Part shown: positions 1 to 10,100 of the stretch, piece by piece | Position numbering within the stretch: the first letter of the stretch is position 1 | Layout of the letters: the number at the start of each line of letters is the position of its first letter | Source of the DNA: Sphingobacterium sp. ML3W | Lineage (GTDB): Bacteria > Bacteroidota > Bacteroidia > Sphingobacteriales > Sphingobacteriaceae | Length of the DNA stretch: 64,000 nucleotides | Reading direction: 5' to 3' | Assembly: GCF_029542085.1 (NCBI RefSeq) | Contig: NZ_CP107036.1 | Location: forward strand, 3,286,001-3,350,000 | The notes under the pieces: generated by a model | What the model saw: the letters and a program-made list of their open reading frames with translations, nothing else | Databases searched by the model: none | Told to the model about the DNA's origin: nothing | Program-made: the position numbers and the translations under genes

Positions 1-1267
1 TAAAGAAATTCTGCAGACCAATACTACTGGTATAGCCAAGGTAACGGACAGCCAAACAAGCTGCCGCCGCTGAGGCTCCCAAATGAGGACGTACACTTGC
101 AATCACAAATAAGATTGTCGGAACCATAATCAGACCAACACACAGTCCATGCAATATCAATGGTAGCCAAAAATGATCTTCATTGCCCTCACTTTCAAAT
201 GAAAAAAACATATATTGATGAAAGACCAACAGGCAACAATAACCAACAATCCAGATCCATTTCACTGTGCGTCGTTTTAATAACCAGTAAAAGGATAGCA
301 TAACACCACATACAATCCCGAGAATATTAAACCATTGGATATAGGATAGGTGAATGGGATCCAAGCGGATGACCTGTAGAAAATACTGATTGGAGATCGC
401 CAGCGAAAACCGTTCAATATACATCATATACAAGACCAGGATTCCAAGCAGGAATTTCCGATTTCCAAAGATGGACAACTCGATATAAACACGTTTAATT
501 GCTTTCTGTCTAATCATAAACAGGCCTAGACATAAAATTCCACCGATCAGTACGGTCAGCATGGAGGTATCCGAAAACCAATAAAGTTCCTGTCCATAGA
601 CCATCAGATAACCGAAACTTATAACAATGAAACTGTAAAGGATAAAACTGGCCCAGTCCAAGGAAAATAAAGGGTACGGTCGATTATGTCGGATGGGTTT
701 CATTGTGACGATGATCAGCAGTAGCCCCGGCACAAAAGATAAGGCAGCATAGAGATAAAGTTCATCAAAGTTAAATGAATCAATGAATTCCGCTGTCACA
801 AAGGTATTGAAAGGCGAACTACAGAGCAGCATACAAAAAAATATGGCATAACTTCCCTCCTTGGCCCTTTCGGTTTTTAGGCGGGAAAATATCATGGATA
901 TAGAGAGGTTGACAGCCGATGCGAACAGCATACCCTGAAAAAAGCGTAAGCCATATATCCAACTAATCTCGTTGATGCGATACATCAGGTAACAATTGAG
1001 CAGCTGTAAGAGATTGAAAATGACATAGTACTGCTTGACAGGGAAATACTGAAAAAAGCGTCGTTCCAGGACATAGAATCCGACAAATCCCGCGTAGAAA
1101 AGAATAATGAGGAATTGGACATCACTGGGCTGTGCACCGTAGAAACCAGCAGTGACATTGACATTGGCACCGGGCAGAAAAAACAAGACCATACTAGGCA
1201 TCAATCCGCTGAATAAAATCAGCTTAATCAGCCATTCAGGTACCCAGTCTTTGAAAATCCCTTTCAC
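1..1267 (-). CDS. MFS efflux permease, DHA2/EmrB-like (3' end off window)
   Basis: The minus-strand frame stays open from a GTG at 1267 to the window edge, about 422 codons. The translation begins MKGIFKDWVPEWLIKL and is a chain of hydrophobic helices typical of a 14-TM drug:H+ antiporter, with short charged loops (RLKTERAKEG, KPIRHNRPY). No ATG lies near the 5' end. The GTG three bases after the HlyD stop fits translational coupling. It is the third gene of the TolC-HlyD-MFS operon, so the inferred role is inner-membrane pump of a tripartite exporter. The substrate cannot be told from sequence. Family assignment rests on topology and neighbours; the C-terminus is missing. Confidence 0.82.
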   Translation of the reverse strand, partial: MKGIFKDWVPEWLIKLILFSGLMPSMVLFFLPGANVNVTAGFYGAQPSDVQFLIILFYAGFVGFYVLERRFFQYFPVKQYYVIFNLLQLLNCYLMYRINEISWIYGLRFFQGMLFASAVNLSISMIFSRLKTERAKEGSYAIFFCMLLCSSPFNTFVTAEFIDSFNFDELYLYAALSFVPGLLLIIVTMKPIRHNRPYPLFSLDWASFILYSFIVISFGYLMVYGQELYWFSDTSMLTVLIGGILCLGLFMIRQKAIKRVYIELSIFGNRKFLLGILVLYMMYIERFSLAISNQYFLQVIRLDPIHLSYIQWFNILGIVCGVMLSFYWLLKRRTVKWIWIVGYCCLLVFHQYMFFSFESEGNEDHFWLPLILHGLCVGLIMVPTILFVIASVRPHLGASAAAACLAVRYLGYTSSIGLQNFF

Positions 1268-1269
1268 TG

Positions 1270-2328
1270 TTATTGATTTTTTGAGACCGAAACATTGACG
1301 TTCATTCCTGAGAGTAATTTTGCAGCTCCCTTACCCCTATCCAGTTCAATACGAACCGGAACGCGCTGTACGATCTTCACAAAATTGCCGGTCGCATTAT
1401 CTGGTGGGAGTAGCGAAAAAGAGGAACCTGTTGCCGGGGAAATAGAAATTATCTTTCCATAGAATGTTTCATCCGGGTAAGCATCCGCAACAACCTCTAC
1501 ACGCCCACCAAGGTGGAGATAACGCAATTGCGTTTCCTTAAAGTTGGCTGTCACCCAAGTTGGTGTCTCTGCATTGACAATAAATCCCAGCACCTCGCCA
1601 GGATTTACCATCTGTCCCTTTTCAATGCTACGTTTCCCTACCCGACCATCATAGGGAGCCCGGATTACGGTATATCCCACATCAAGATGCTTTCGGTTTG
1701 CTGCAGCCGACAACCGTGCTTTCTCTGCGTTAATCACCCCTTTTTTCACATCAACATCATTCACCCGATCCCGCGAGGCCTCCAACTTATGCTGCAATGC
1801 GGCGAGCTCACTTTTGTACACCTCCAGTGTGGCTTTAATATCTTCCAGTTGCTGCGCCGTAGCAGATTTTTCATCAAACAGAAACTTATAGCGATCGTAT
1901 TCCAGTTGCTGTTTCGTCACCCGCGCTTCGGCAGCAGCAATGGATTTTTCCAACGATTCGTGTTCGGCCTGCAATATTTCCTTTTGGCTGCCCAGCACGT
2001 TGATTTCTGCATTTTCTTTGTTTATCGAAGCCGAAGCTTGCTCTGCTTCAAATTTGTACTCCCGATTGTCGATAAGCAGTAAGGTATCGCCGCGCTTGAC
2101 CGATTGATGATCTTTAAAGTGAACCGAAACAATGTAACCGCCCACACGGGAGATGATGGGATTAATATACTGGGTCACTTGGGCATCATTGGTATAGGTA
2201 TAGCGTATGCGCAGCCAAAGTATCCTTCCGCCCCATAGTAAAAGTGCTAACAAAGCAATCCCAGCCAACCAATTGGTGATTCTGGTCAATTGTACATCGG
2301 TCATTGACCGGCCTGATTTAGGTTTCAT
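1270..2328 (-). CDS. HlyD/EmrA-family membrane fusion protein
   Basis: The 352-residue protein has a short cytoplasmic N-terminus and one TM segment (about residues 20-38). A lipoyl-like beta region follows (NDAQVTQYINPIISRVGGYI), then a long coiled coil rich in E, K, A and Q (about 90-210), then the second lipoyl half (TVIRAPYDGRVG) and a beta-barrel. This is the normal plan and length of EmrA-type periplasmic adaptors. Its ATG overlaps the TolC stop by one base (TAATG), and its own stop lies just before the MFS GTG, so the three genes should be co-translated. It would bridge the MFS pump and the outer-membrane channel. Confidence 0.93.
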   Translation of the reverse strand: MKPKSGRSMTDVQLTRITNWLAGIALLALLLWGGRILWLRIRYTYTNDAQVTQYINPIISRVGGYIVSVHFKDHQSVKRGDTLLLIDNREYKFEAEQASASINKENAEINVLGSQKEILQAEHESLEKSIAAAEARVTKQQLEYDRYKFLFDEKSATAQQLEDIKATLEVYKSELAALQHKLEASRDRVNDVDVKKGVINAEKARLSAAANRKHLDVGYTVIRAPYDGRVGKRSIEKGQMVNPGEVLGFIVNAETPTWVTANFKETQLRYLHLGGRVEVVADAYPDETFYGKIISISPATGSSFSLLPPDNATGNFVKIVQRVPVRIELDRGKGAAKLLSGMNVNVSVSKNQ

Positions 2329-3740
2329 TAGATAGTCCCCTTCAAAAATTCAATAAAATAATAATGTTTCTGTACCGCGATTCGGGCGGATTCCAGATCA
2401 AAGTTTGTCTTGAGGCATTGCATATCTGCATCCAATAGATCCGTAATCAGTGCCGAAGACTTGAAATACCTATTTTTTATAATACGGGCATTTTCTTTGG
2501 CCAGCGTTAGATTTTTTTGGCAGACAGCCTGTTGTTCCAGCGCTAGATTATAATCTAAATAAGCCTGCAACAGTTCATTTTCCACCACTTCCTCCTCATG
2601 GTGGTGTTTGACCTCCTCTCGCTTTAAAGCAACCTGAGCTCCCCGGACAATATTTTTATTGAGGTACAATGCGGATATTGGGATGTTCAATTTAAGTCCT
2701 ACGATATTTAAATTGTACCAGCTCCCATTATATGGATATAGAAATACCTGTGGATTCGCAAAAGTAAATGTATTGGTCAGGCCTAGTTCGGGCAGGTAGT
2801 TTGACTTCGCCTGTTTGATACTCAGTTTTTTCAACGCAACTTCCTGTTCGGATTTCAGCAGTACAAAAGCTTGATGTTTGGCAACAGCAACGATTTCCGC
2901 ATAGTTCAGCGGATGACTTTCCATCGTGGCATACATCGGGATAATTTCTTGTCGTATATCGGCGATGAGTTGCAATTTTTGGTTGATGATCTTGATATCA
3001 TTAGCGATCTGTACCAGCAGCAGTTCACGCTTGGACAATTCGAGGGAAATCCTTAAGACATCACTATGCAGCACAACACCGGCTGTATAACGGTGTTCGA
3101 TCTCTTTCAATTGTGTCCGCTGATCTTTGATATCCTGCTCGATCAGCAATTTGTTGCGATAGGCTAAATCCAGATCCAGAAACAAGTTACAGATCTCCAG
3201 CTTAATCTGCGCCGTGGAACTTTTCCAATCAATATTGGCCAGTTCCATTTCGAGTTTTTTTGATTCGATTTTCATAAGATCCCGATGACCGTTGTAGAGA
3301 TTCAAGTAGAAATCGAGTCCGGTATCATACAGGTAATGGATAACATTGTGTTGTGATGGTTTGGCAAATATTCCTTTATCGTAGACAGGCATATTGCTCG
3401 CATAACTGGCGGAAGCCCTGATACTGATTTTCGGCAGCAATTCCATCCGTTGCTGCTGTACGGCGATCACCTTTTCCTGAAGTTGCAAATGTGACTGTTC
3501 AATGTATTTACTGTTTTGCAGCGACTTACTGATCAAATCAGCCAGCGAGATACGTAGCGAGTCCTGGGCCTGCGTTTCTAAAACCGAGCATACGAGCACC
3601 GCAATAGTGCTTATTACTTTTGTCCAATGCGACGAAAAAAAGTTCAATGTCTTTCTGTTATTTTTTTGCGTTGCAAACTTAGATACTAATTGGAAAATGC
3701 ATTTCTTCACAAACGCCAATATGTTATGTAAAAAAGACAT
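2328..3740 (-). CDS. TolC-family outer-membrane efflux protein
   Basis: The 470-residue protein has the duplicated helical layout of outer-membrane efflux proteins (LQEKVIAVQQQRMELLPKISIRASASY; later QAKSNYLPELGLTNTFTF). A signal-like segment lies at about residues 42-59 (VISTIAVLVCSVLETQAQ), unusually far from the first ATG. An in-frame TTG at residue 32 would give an ordinary 28-residue signal peptide, so the true start may be about 3647. It is first gene of the efflux operon and would form the exit duct for the HlyD/MFS pair. Substrate unknown. Confidence 0.92.
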   Translation of the reverse strand: MSFLHNILAFVKKCIFQLVSKFATQKNNRKTLNFFSSHWTKVISTIAVLVCSVLETQAQDSLRISLADLISKSLQNSKYIEQSHLQLQEKVIAVQQQRMELLPKISIRASASYASNMPVYDKGIFAKPSQHNVIHYLYDTGLDFYLNLYNGHRDLMKIESKKLEMELANIDWKSSTAQIKLEICNLFLDLDLAYRNKLLIEQDIKDQRTQLKEIEHRYTAGVVLHSDVLRISLELSKRELLLVQIANDIKIINQKLQLIADIRQEIIPMYATMESHPLNYAEIVAVAKHQAFVLLKSEQEVALKKLSIKQAKSNYLPELGLTNTFTFANPQVFLYPYNGSWYNLNIVGLKLNIPISALYLNKNIVRGAQVALKREEVKHHHEEEVVENELLQAYLDYNLALEQQAVCQKNLTLAKENARIIKNRYFKSSALITDLLDADMQCLKTNFDLESARIAVQKHYYFIEFLKGTI

Positions 3741-4069
3741 TTTTCAATCAATTTTAAACAAAAGGACAAAATCCGCCAAAACCCATCCCAAGGTATCCTT
3801 GGTATCACCCTCCTCTAACGGCAATTCTCCTCATGCCAATTGGCTAAAAAACAGCGCAACAGCGCCAGGTTTGCATGCAAATACAAGATCTAACAGAAAA
3901 TTCTTCGAAATAATTTAGCTGGGGAGTTTTTGTTATTACAGGATCTTCTCCTGATAGTTCCATTTTGGGAAAATGGAGGCTTAAAACTGTATGAAATTTA
4001 TTTTCAACAAATAAAAATACATATTTTATACAGAATACAATGACCGCGGGTCAGACAGCTCAACAAAAA
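3741..4069. other. Intergenic region upstream of the efflux operon
   Basis: About 330 bases separate the TolC start from the DUF3050 terminator. The only open frames run opposite to TolC and have no recognisable product. A TGTATTTG (one mismatch to the Bacteroidota -7 box) lies on the minus strand near 3873-3883, but no good -33 partner was found. I see no operator or RNA gene. Confidence 0.4.
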
Positions 4070-4101
4070 AATAGAAGATTCCTTATAGGGAATCTTCTAT
4101 T
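4070..4101 (-). terminator. Rho-independent terminator of the DUF3050 gene
   Basis: The 13-bp arms AATAGAAGATTCC (4070-4082) and GGAATCTTCTATT (4089-4101) enclose a 6-nt loop. On the minus strand the stem is followed by a run of T (the A run at about 4065-4071). The stem overlaps the last codons of the DUF3050 gene. Confidence 0.8.
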
Positions 4102-4847
4102 GCGTTCCAGAGTTCAATACGCTTTTGAAGCGCTTCTTTACTTACTATTTTCATTTCTTCCCACTTCTCATCATCCTCTTTGGCTAGATCAGAGATCATC
4201 TGCATTGCCAAAGGACCATGCTCATCACCGTCCAGATCAATATGACGTTGGAAATAATAGATAAAATTATCCAAGCTCGATTCTGGGAAGTTGGTTTTTA
4301 GCTCCTGCAAAATAGAGGTAAACATACCTGGGATAAGATCCTCACGTCCGAATGTAAAAGCTGCGGCAATTTTATGTACCTGTCCCTCTTCGATCAGTTC
4401 AAAAGTAAAATTCAGAAAATCTTTAATTCGTTTGTCCAAAGTTGTCAAAGCAATGGCATCGAAAATACTTTTGGATTTCTTGGCATGGACAATAAATTTA
4501 TTGATCAGGTGCAGATCTGCTCCCATTTCACTCATTGCGTCCAGATACATTTCAAAATGGCTCAAACGGCGACCATCGATATATTCGTCAGATTCTTCCG
4601 CTAATACAATTTCGTTGATCAGATAGCGTGTCGATGGATGCTCGCTCGCAAACCAAGGTAAAGTCGTACAGGTCAATTTAATCTGCAAAGCTTTTAGTAA
4701 AGACATAAAATCCCATACAGCGTACACATGCCCTTCGGTAAAAGAACGTAGATTCCTGATCGTTTTGATTTTACGATACAAAGGGTGTTGCAATAATACT
4801 TCGCGTTCGGCAGCTATGTATTCGTTAATTTCCGCAATTCTATTCAT
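4083..4847 (-). CDS. DUF3050 domain-containing protein
   Basis: The 254-residue soluble protein matches my memory of the DUF3050 family, a heme-oxygenase-like all-helical fold found mainly in Bacteroidota and Proteobacteria. Recognisable blocks are LRSFTEGHVYAVWDFMSLLKALQ, LINEIVLAEESDEY and a C-terminal YFQRHIDLDGDEHGPLA. The spaced E, H, D and H residues would fit a di-metal helical bundle, but that is inference. There is no signal peptide, so it is cytoplasmic. It is monocistronic, with its own terminator and a promoter almost touching the ATG. Biological role unknown. Confidence 0.82.
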   Translation of the reverse strand: MNRIAEINEYIAAEREVLLQHPLYRKIKTIRNLRSFTEGHVYAVWDFMSLLKALQIKLTCTTLPWFASEHPSTRYLINEIVLAEESDEYIDGRRLSHFEMYLDAMSEMGADLHLINKFIVHAKKSKSIFDAIALTTLDKRIKDFLNFTFELIEEGQVHKIAAAFTFGREDLIPGMFTSILQELKTNFPESSLDNFIYYFQRHIDLDGDEHGPLAMQMISDLAKEDDEKWEEMKIVSKEALQKRIELWNAIEDSL

Positions 4848-4851
4848 GGCG

Positions 4852-4882
4852 CAAAAGTATTGTCTTATCTCTGTTTTTTAAA
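4852..4882 (-). promoter_or_regulatory. Promoter of the DUF3050 gene, near-leaderless
   Basis: On the minus strand, TACTTTTG (4859-4852) matches the -7 consensus TAnnTTTG exactly. TTTA (4882-4879), one mismatch to TTTG, lies 19 bases upstream. The -7 box ends only four bases before the ATG at 4847, so the transcript should have almost no leader. Confidence 0.5.
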
Positions 4883-5052
4883 GTATTTTCAATGAGATTA
4901 CAGTAACATGATAAATTATCTATCCAGTTATCCACTTCATAACCAAATCACAAACAACAGCCCGCCCCAGCTTTTTGACCTCCCCAGTCCTGTTGTTAAC
5001 GCTCATTTACAGTTAAAAACAAAAATATTTTTTATTATAAAAAATAATCCAC

Positions 5053-5219
5053 TATATTTGTAGAGTATTCAGAATTGCATGATGCAATACCAACCGAGTG
5101 TAGGCACCGCGGTGGTAAATTAATACGGGTTTCGACCAAAATAAACGTCGCAGAACGATTATTTTCCCAAAAAGATCTGGATACAGTTTATGGTTTAATC
5201 CTTTAAATTTTTAAATTGT
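5053..5219 (+). promoter_or_regulatory. -7 box and structured leader of the 87-aa gene
   Basis: TATATTTG (5053-5060) matches the Bacteroidota -7 box, though no clear TTTG lies at -33. The inferred leader is about 150 nt. It contains the palindrome ATTGCATGATGCAAT (5074-5088) and the self-complementary CACCGCGGTG near 5104-5113. No known riboswitch was recognised. A sequence differing by one base from the 5074 palindrome recurs at 10353-10367. Confidence 0.35.
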
Positions 5220-5483
5220 ATGGCTACTACAACAAATCTTTACCAACACTTACTGGAAAAATTCAGTTATTATTCAACAGATGAACTGATACAGCTCAAC
5301 AATGACACGATTTTGGGTCAAGGCTGGGGATCGGCTAAAGCTACCTTTAGAACAGCTTTGATCAGTACGTTCTCCAAAAGAGGACTGGATCTTTCCAACA
5401 TCATTTCCAAGGAAGACGGTTTTACCTCGGTGAAGCATGTCCCGGTACGTTTGGAACACAATGTCCTGATTCCTTTACAGTAA
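5220..5483 (+). CDS. Small hypothetical protein (87 aa)
   Basis: I do not recognise a named family. The product starts MATTTNLYQHLLEKFSYYS and has mixed, hydrophilic composition with no signal peptide or TM segment, so it is probably a small cytoplasmic protein. The block NDTILGQGWGSAKATFRTAL looks like a structured core rather than random translation. It is the only plus-strand gene among minus-strand operons and has its own -7 box and a long leader. Overlapping minus-strand frames are shadows. The coding call rests on start context, composition and isolation from larger genes. Confidence 0.6.
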   Translation: MATTTNLYQHLLEKFSYYSTDELIQLNNDTILGQGWGSAKATFRTALISTFSKRGLDLSNIISKEDGFTSVKHVPVRLEHNVLIPLQ

Positions 5484-5493
5484 TCGTTATCGG

Positions 5494-5530
5494 CAAAAAA
5501 AGCGCGCATCGAAAGGACTTCGTGCGCGCT
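5494..5530 (-). terminator. Terminator at the end of the large PUL
   Basis: AGCGCGCA (5501-5508) pairs with TGCGCGCT (5523-5530). The stem continues as CGAA/TTCG after a single bulged base, with a 5-nt loop. On the minus strand it is followed by seven T (A run 5494-5500). It sits 50 bases past the SusD stop and closes the 26-kb operon series. Confidence 0.8.
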
Positions 5531-5579
5531 GCTGTGGTTGGTTTAGGAAATTGCCGATCAAAAGAAGGCGATAATCTTA

Positions 5580-7097
5580 TTATTTGTAATTTGGATTCTG
5601 AATTAACACACCTGCGCTCTTTTCAATTTCTGTTTGTGGTAATGGCCAGCGGTAAAATTTGTCTTCAAAATGATAGGGCACTTTACTGTCTTTGACCGCA
5701 TTGAGTACTTCACCTGCGATATGCCAACGGATCAGGTCGTAATGCCGTAGTCCTTCGAAAGCAAGTTCTACCCTCCTTTCGTGGCGGATACGTTCGCGCA
5801 TTTTTTCCTTGGTATAACCGGCAGGGAACCCGGGCATCTGGACGCGGCTCCTCAGGGTTTTCATGGCATCGTAAACCGATTGATCTGGCCCGGCGATTTC
5901 ATTTTGTGCTTCGGCATACATCAATAACACCTCCCCAAACCGTAATACAACCGCATCCTGTTGGCTCAATGTTGAAAAGCCAAAAGGTAAGTTGGCCGGA
6001 TCCAGAAATTTCAGCACCCCATAACCTGTAGGCCGCGGATTGGACGGTGTATGGATCTTACCGCCACCAAAGTCGGGATGATCCACAAAAAGTGTTTTGC
6101 TCAAGCGCGGATCCCTATCTTTGAAGGGATTGGCTCGGTCAGTCAACGGTGATTCACCAAAAGGTAGACCATCTTTGCATTCATAGGTATCCACGAGGTT
6201 TTGTAAAGGTGAAGCAGCGATCCAGTCGCCTAGGTACATGTCCCAGGGGGCTGTATTATTCGGTGCCAGAAAATTGACCGAAAAGATAATCTCGGTATTG
6301 TTCTTCTGTGTTGCATCGCGAAAGACATTTTCAAAAGCCGTACTCAGGGTATACTCTTTCATGACATCGGTGCATAAGTCTTTTACCTCTTTCAAGATTG
6401 CTAAATCTGGCACCCCTTTGTCACCATAAGCCGCAAACAATAAAACTCGTGCTTTCAAGGTTTTTGCTGAACTTGCGGTCGCATGTCCCCCATTATTGAA
6501 ATAAGGTTTAGCCGCTAAGTTGGCGATCCCAAAATCCAGATCAGCCCGAATCTGTTTTAGAATATTCTCCGCACTTTCCTTTGGCTGACGCTGATCCTCC
6601 AGACTGAGGGGAGTCAGCACAAGCGGCACCTCACCATAAATACTGTACAATTGGAAATAAACAAAAGCACGGATAAAGCGGGCTTCGGCTTCCATATTTT
6701 TCTTCTCTGCATCGTTCATATCGGAGCCGTTATAACCCTGAAGCTTCACGATCAGGCGATTGGCACGTCCTATTCCCACATAAGCATCGTTATAAATACC
6801 GGTTTCGTAGCCCCCTGTGGTCGGATTTAAATTCCCACCTACGATTTCATTGACGCTACCTGAATTGAACTGATTGTAGCCATTGTCGGTCAGACAGTCC
6901 CGAAAAGGCATCCCATAGGAGAACGTCTCGCTCTGCAGCGAGGCATATACACCGGCCAATGCATTATCAAAATCCGATTTTTTGCTAAAATAGTTATCCG
7001 AAGCAATCTGATCCAAAGGATTGAGGTCCAAGGCACTGTTACAGGAACCAAAAAATAGACCGGATAGCATCAACGCTGTTATAAATTTCTTTTTCAT
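5580..7097 (-). CDS. SusD/RagB-family glycan-binding lipoprotein (PUL pair 1)
   Basis: The 505-residue protein starts MKKKFITALMLSGLFFGSC, a lipoprotein signal with the acylated Cys at residue 19. It has the SusD fold hallmarks: N-terminal NPLDQIASDNYF, TPR-like helices (EARFIRAFVYFQLYSIYGEVP) and a C-terminal RHERRVELAFEGLRHYDLIRWH. SusD lids the SusC barrel on the cell surface and captures oligosaccharide. It follows its SusC by 5 bp and is the last gene before the terminator. Confidence 0.96.
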   Translation of the reverse strand: MKKKFITALMLSGLFFGSCNSALDLNPLDQIASDNYFSKKSDFDNALAGVYASLQSETFSYGMPFRDCLTDNGYNQFNSGSVNEIVGGNLNPTTGGYETGIYNDAYVGIGRANRLIVKLQGYNGSDMNDAEKKNMEAEARFIRAFVYFQLYSIYGEVPLVLTPLSLEDQRQPKESAENILKQIRADLDFGIANLAAKPYFNNGGHATASSAKTLKARVLLFAAYGDKGVPDLAILKEVKDLCTDVMKEYTLSTAFENVFRDATQKNNTEIIFSVNFLAPNNTAPWDMYLGDWIAASPLQNLVDTYECKDGLPFGESPLTDRANPFKDRDPRLSKTLFVDHPDFGGGKIHTPSNPRPTGYGVLKFLDPANLPFGFSTLSQQDAVVLRFGEVLLMYAEAQNEIAGPDQSVYDAMKTLRSRVQMPGFPAGYTKEKMRERIRHERRVELAFEGLRHYDLIRWHIAGEVLNAVKDSKVPYHFEDKFYRWPLPQTEIEKSAGVLIQNPNYK

Positions 7098-7102
7098 AGC
7101 AC

Positions 7103-10100
7103 TTAAAAATTAACTTGTACACCAAATGAATAAATCTTGTTTTGTGGATACTGCACCACATCACCATTTCCATAGCGTTCAGGATCCAATCCCTTAAATT
7201 TGGTCGCAGTAAGGAGGTTATCACCCGAAAAGTAAACCCGTAGGCGGTCAATTTTATATTTTTTCAATAGCCCTTCAGGTAAAGTGTATCCTAACACAAG
7301 ATTTTTCAACCTGAAGTATGAAGCTTCCTGTATAAAATAGCTGGAAGCACGGCTGAATTTCTCCGGAGCACTCCAACCCCAATAAATACGGGGCATCGTT
7401 GTCGAAGGGTTTTCAGGTGTCCAACGGTCTAACCAGTCTTTTGTCGGCGGACTACCCTGTACAAATGGGGTTACGCCCCAGCCCGAAACATAGGATTTGA
7501 CACCATATACCCCTTGTAATAGAGCCGAAAAGTCAAAGCCCTTAAAACTTGCACTTAGATTAAAACTATAGTTCAGCTTTGGATCCACACCGGAAATAAT
7601 TGTTCTGTCGTTCGCATCTATTTTTCCGTCCCCATTGACATCCCGATACTTAAGATCTCCTGGCAGTGTATTATCATTAAACTGCTTAGGCGACCCCGCT
7701 ATTTCAGCATCGGATTGAAATATGCCGATGACTTCGTAGGTATAAAAGCTGTCCATCGCATAGCCATTTTTCTTGATCGTATAGCCGCCGATTTCAGGCT
7801 CGCCAAATTTCACCAGCTTGTTTTTGAAACGATCGAGGTTTGCACCTAGCTGATAACGTAACCCTTCCAATGCCCCAGTAGTAATCTGATTACGATAAGT
7901 AATGCCCAATTCAACACCTTTATTCTCGACAATCCCATCATTTACGTAAGGAGCACCCAAACCAACGATTGCAGTAATCTGTGACTGCCTTAGAATATCG
8001 GTCGTTCTCTTTTTATACCAGTCAAAGGTGATATCTAAATTTTTAAACAGACTTAAGTCCAACCCCACATCGGTCATCGTTGTTGTTTCCCATTTAATAA
8101 TCGGGTTGTTTAATGCCTGTTGAGCAACACCGGAATTTAGCGTACTATTGTCAAAAGAATAATTTCCGGTAAGTCCCAATACTGGCTGATACGGATAGTT
8201 ACCGGTGTTCTGATTTCCGAGTTGGCCCCAGGATCCACGGATCTTCAAATTATCCAGCCAACCGGAAGCGAATTCCTTGACAAACGATTCTTCAGATACA
8301 CGCCAGCCTGCAGAGAAAGAAGGAAACGCTGCCCAACGGTTTTTACCGTAAAACTTCGAACTACCGTCGTAACGCATATTGGCTTCCAAGAGGTATTTCC
8401 CTTGATAATCATAGTTCAATCGGCCGAAATACGAGATCAGCGCCCATTGGTTGGCTGTTCCGTTTGCCCGTTGAATATCCGATCCACCGGCATTTAATTC
8501 TGTTAGTGTATCGTCGACAAAATTCTGTCGGAAGCCCTGGAGGTAGGTATACTTGCTTTTTTCAATGCTATATCCGGCCTGAGCCTTGAGGTGGTGTGCT
8601 CCAAACGCGCGATCATAGTTCAGGTAAGTAAATAAATTGGTGTATATTGTTTGCTGATCCTGATCCGTAAGGCCCTTTCCAAGATCCAGTGTTGTTCCGA
8701 GCGTACCTGTATGGTAGTAATATTCATCCAACGTTGATTTATAATCCTTGTACTTGTCCATATTGAAGTTATAGGCACCTTTGGTATACCAAGAAAGACC
8801 TTTAAACAGCTGAACCTCCATCCAGGCCTGTAGATTGGCAGCATAGTCATCGGTATTGTACGTGAATTTCCGATCCAATACAGCCATTGGGTTTTTATTG
8901 TTGTACTCCCAGTCGTAAGCTTTGTAAGTATATCGCCCGCTACCATCCGGCAAAAATGGGCCATAGGTTGGCGCCTGCGACATTGCCGACAGGAACAGGT
9001 CTTTGGATCCCCCTGGAATAGATTCGGTATGTCCTGTTTTGAGCAAGATATTTGTTCCGAATTTAATACCCTCCGAGATTTTTGTCGTCAGATTGAGGCG
9101 GGCGGAATAACGGTCGTAGTTAAAACCTTTGATCATTCCATCCTGATTGACGTAGCCCAAACCAACATTAAAGGTTGTCTTCTCATTTCCGCCCTGGATA
9201 CCGAGATTATGGGTATAAGTCGGTTTAGTTTGGAAAATAAGCCCCAGCCAGTCCGTATTTGGATATTTTACAAGATCGTTGCTATTGCGATAGGCCGCGA
9301 TCACATCGGCGGGATATAGGCCATCGTTGAGATTGGAATTCTTACGCGCTTCGTTGTATAATTCCATATACTGCGCCGAATTGGTGATCAGATCAAACAT
9401 TTTCGTAGGCTTATAGATACCCACATTTCCGTCATACTGAACCGTTGTCTTTCCCGATTTCCCTTGTTTTGTCGTGATCAGAATAACGCCATTGGCTGCA
9501 CGCGAACCGTAGATTGCTGCGGAGGCTGCATCTTTTAGTACGCTGACATTTTCGATATCATTGGGATTGACGTCGGAGAATTTGCCCTGCACACCATCAA
9601 TGAGCACCAGGGGATCCGATCCGGCACCGCTAAAGGTGCCCTTGCCCCGAATACGGATGGATACGCCTTCATTGCCCGGTTCTCCCGAGCCCTGATTGAT
9701 TTGTACGCCCGGGATTGCCCCCTGCAGCATGGAAGCCGTATTGACAACGGGCCGTTTGATCATATCTTTGCCACTCACTGTAGCCACAGCACCGGTTAGG
9801 TTTACTTTCTTTTGCGTACCGTAACCGACCACAACGACCTCTTCCAAACTCGACGAAGCGTCATTCAGCTGCACATTCACGGTTCCCTCATTAGCAGCAA
9901 CAGACATTTCCCTGGTTTCAAATCCCAGTGAAGAGAACGTCAGTACAGCAGTTCCACCCGTCAGGCTGAGCTCGAATTGCCCCTGCTGATCCGTTTGTGT
10001 TTCCTGCGTTGTATTTTTGACCCGTACTGTCACACCGGGTAGCGGGCGCCCTGTATTGTCCAGCACTTTTCCTTTTATTGTACGCTGTTGACCTATCCTA

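Noticed and set aside
3502..3918. 138-codon frame opposite the TolC 5' end
   Set aside because: Most of it is antisense to the TolC gene, and its translation has no recognisable domain.
5092..5140. CCGCGGTGG words in the 5220 leader looked like a T-box or tRNA-like element
   Set aside because: No specifier loop, no tRNA cloverleaf and no terminator/antiterminator pair could be drawn, and the downstream gene is not an aminoacyl-tRNA synthetase or amino-acid gene.
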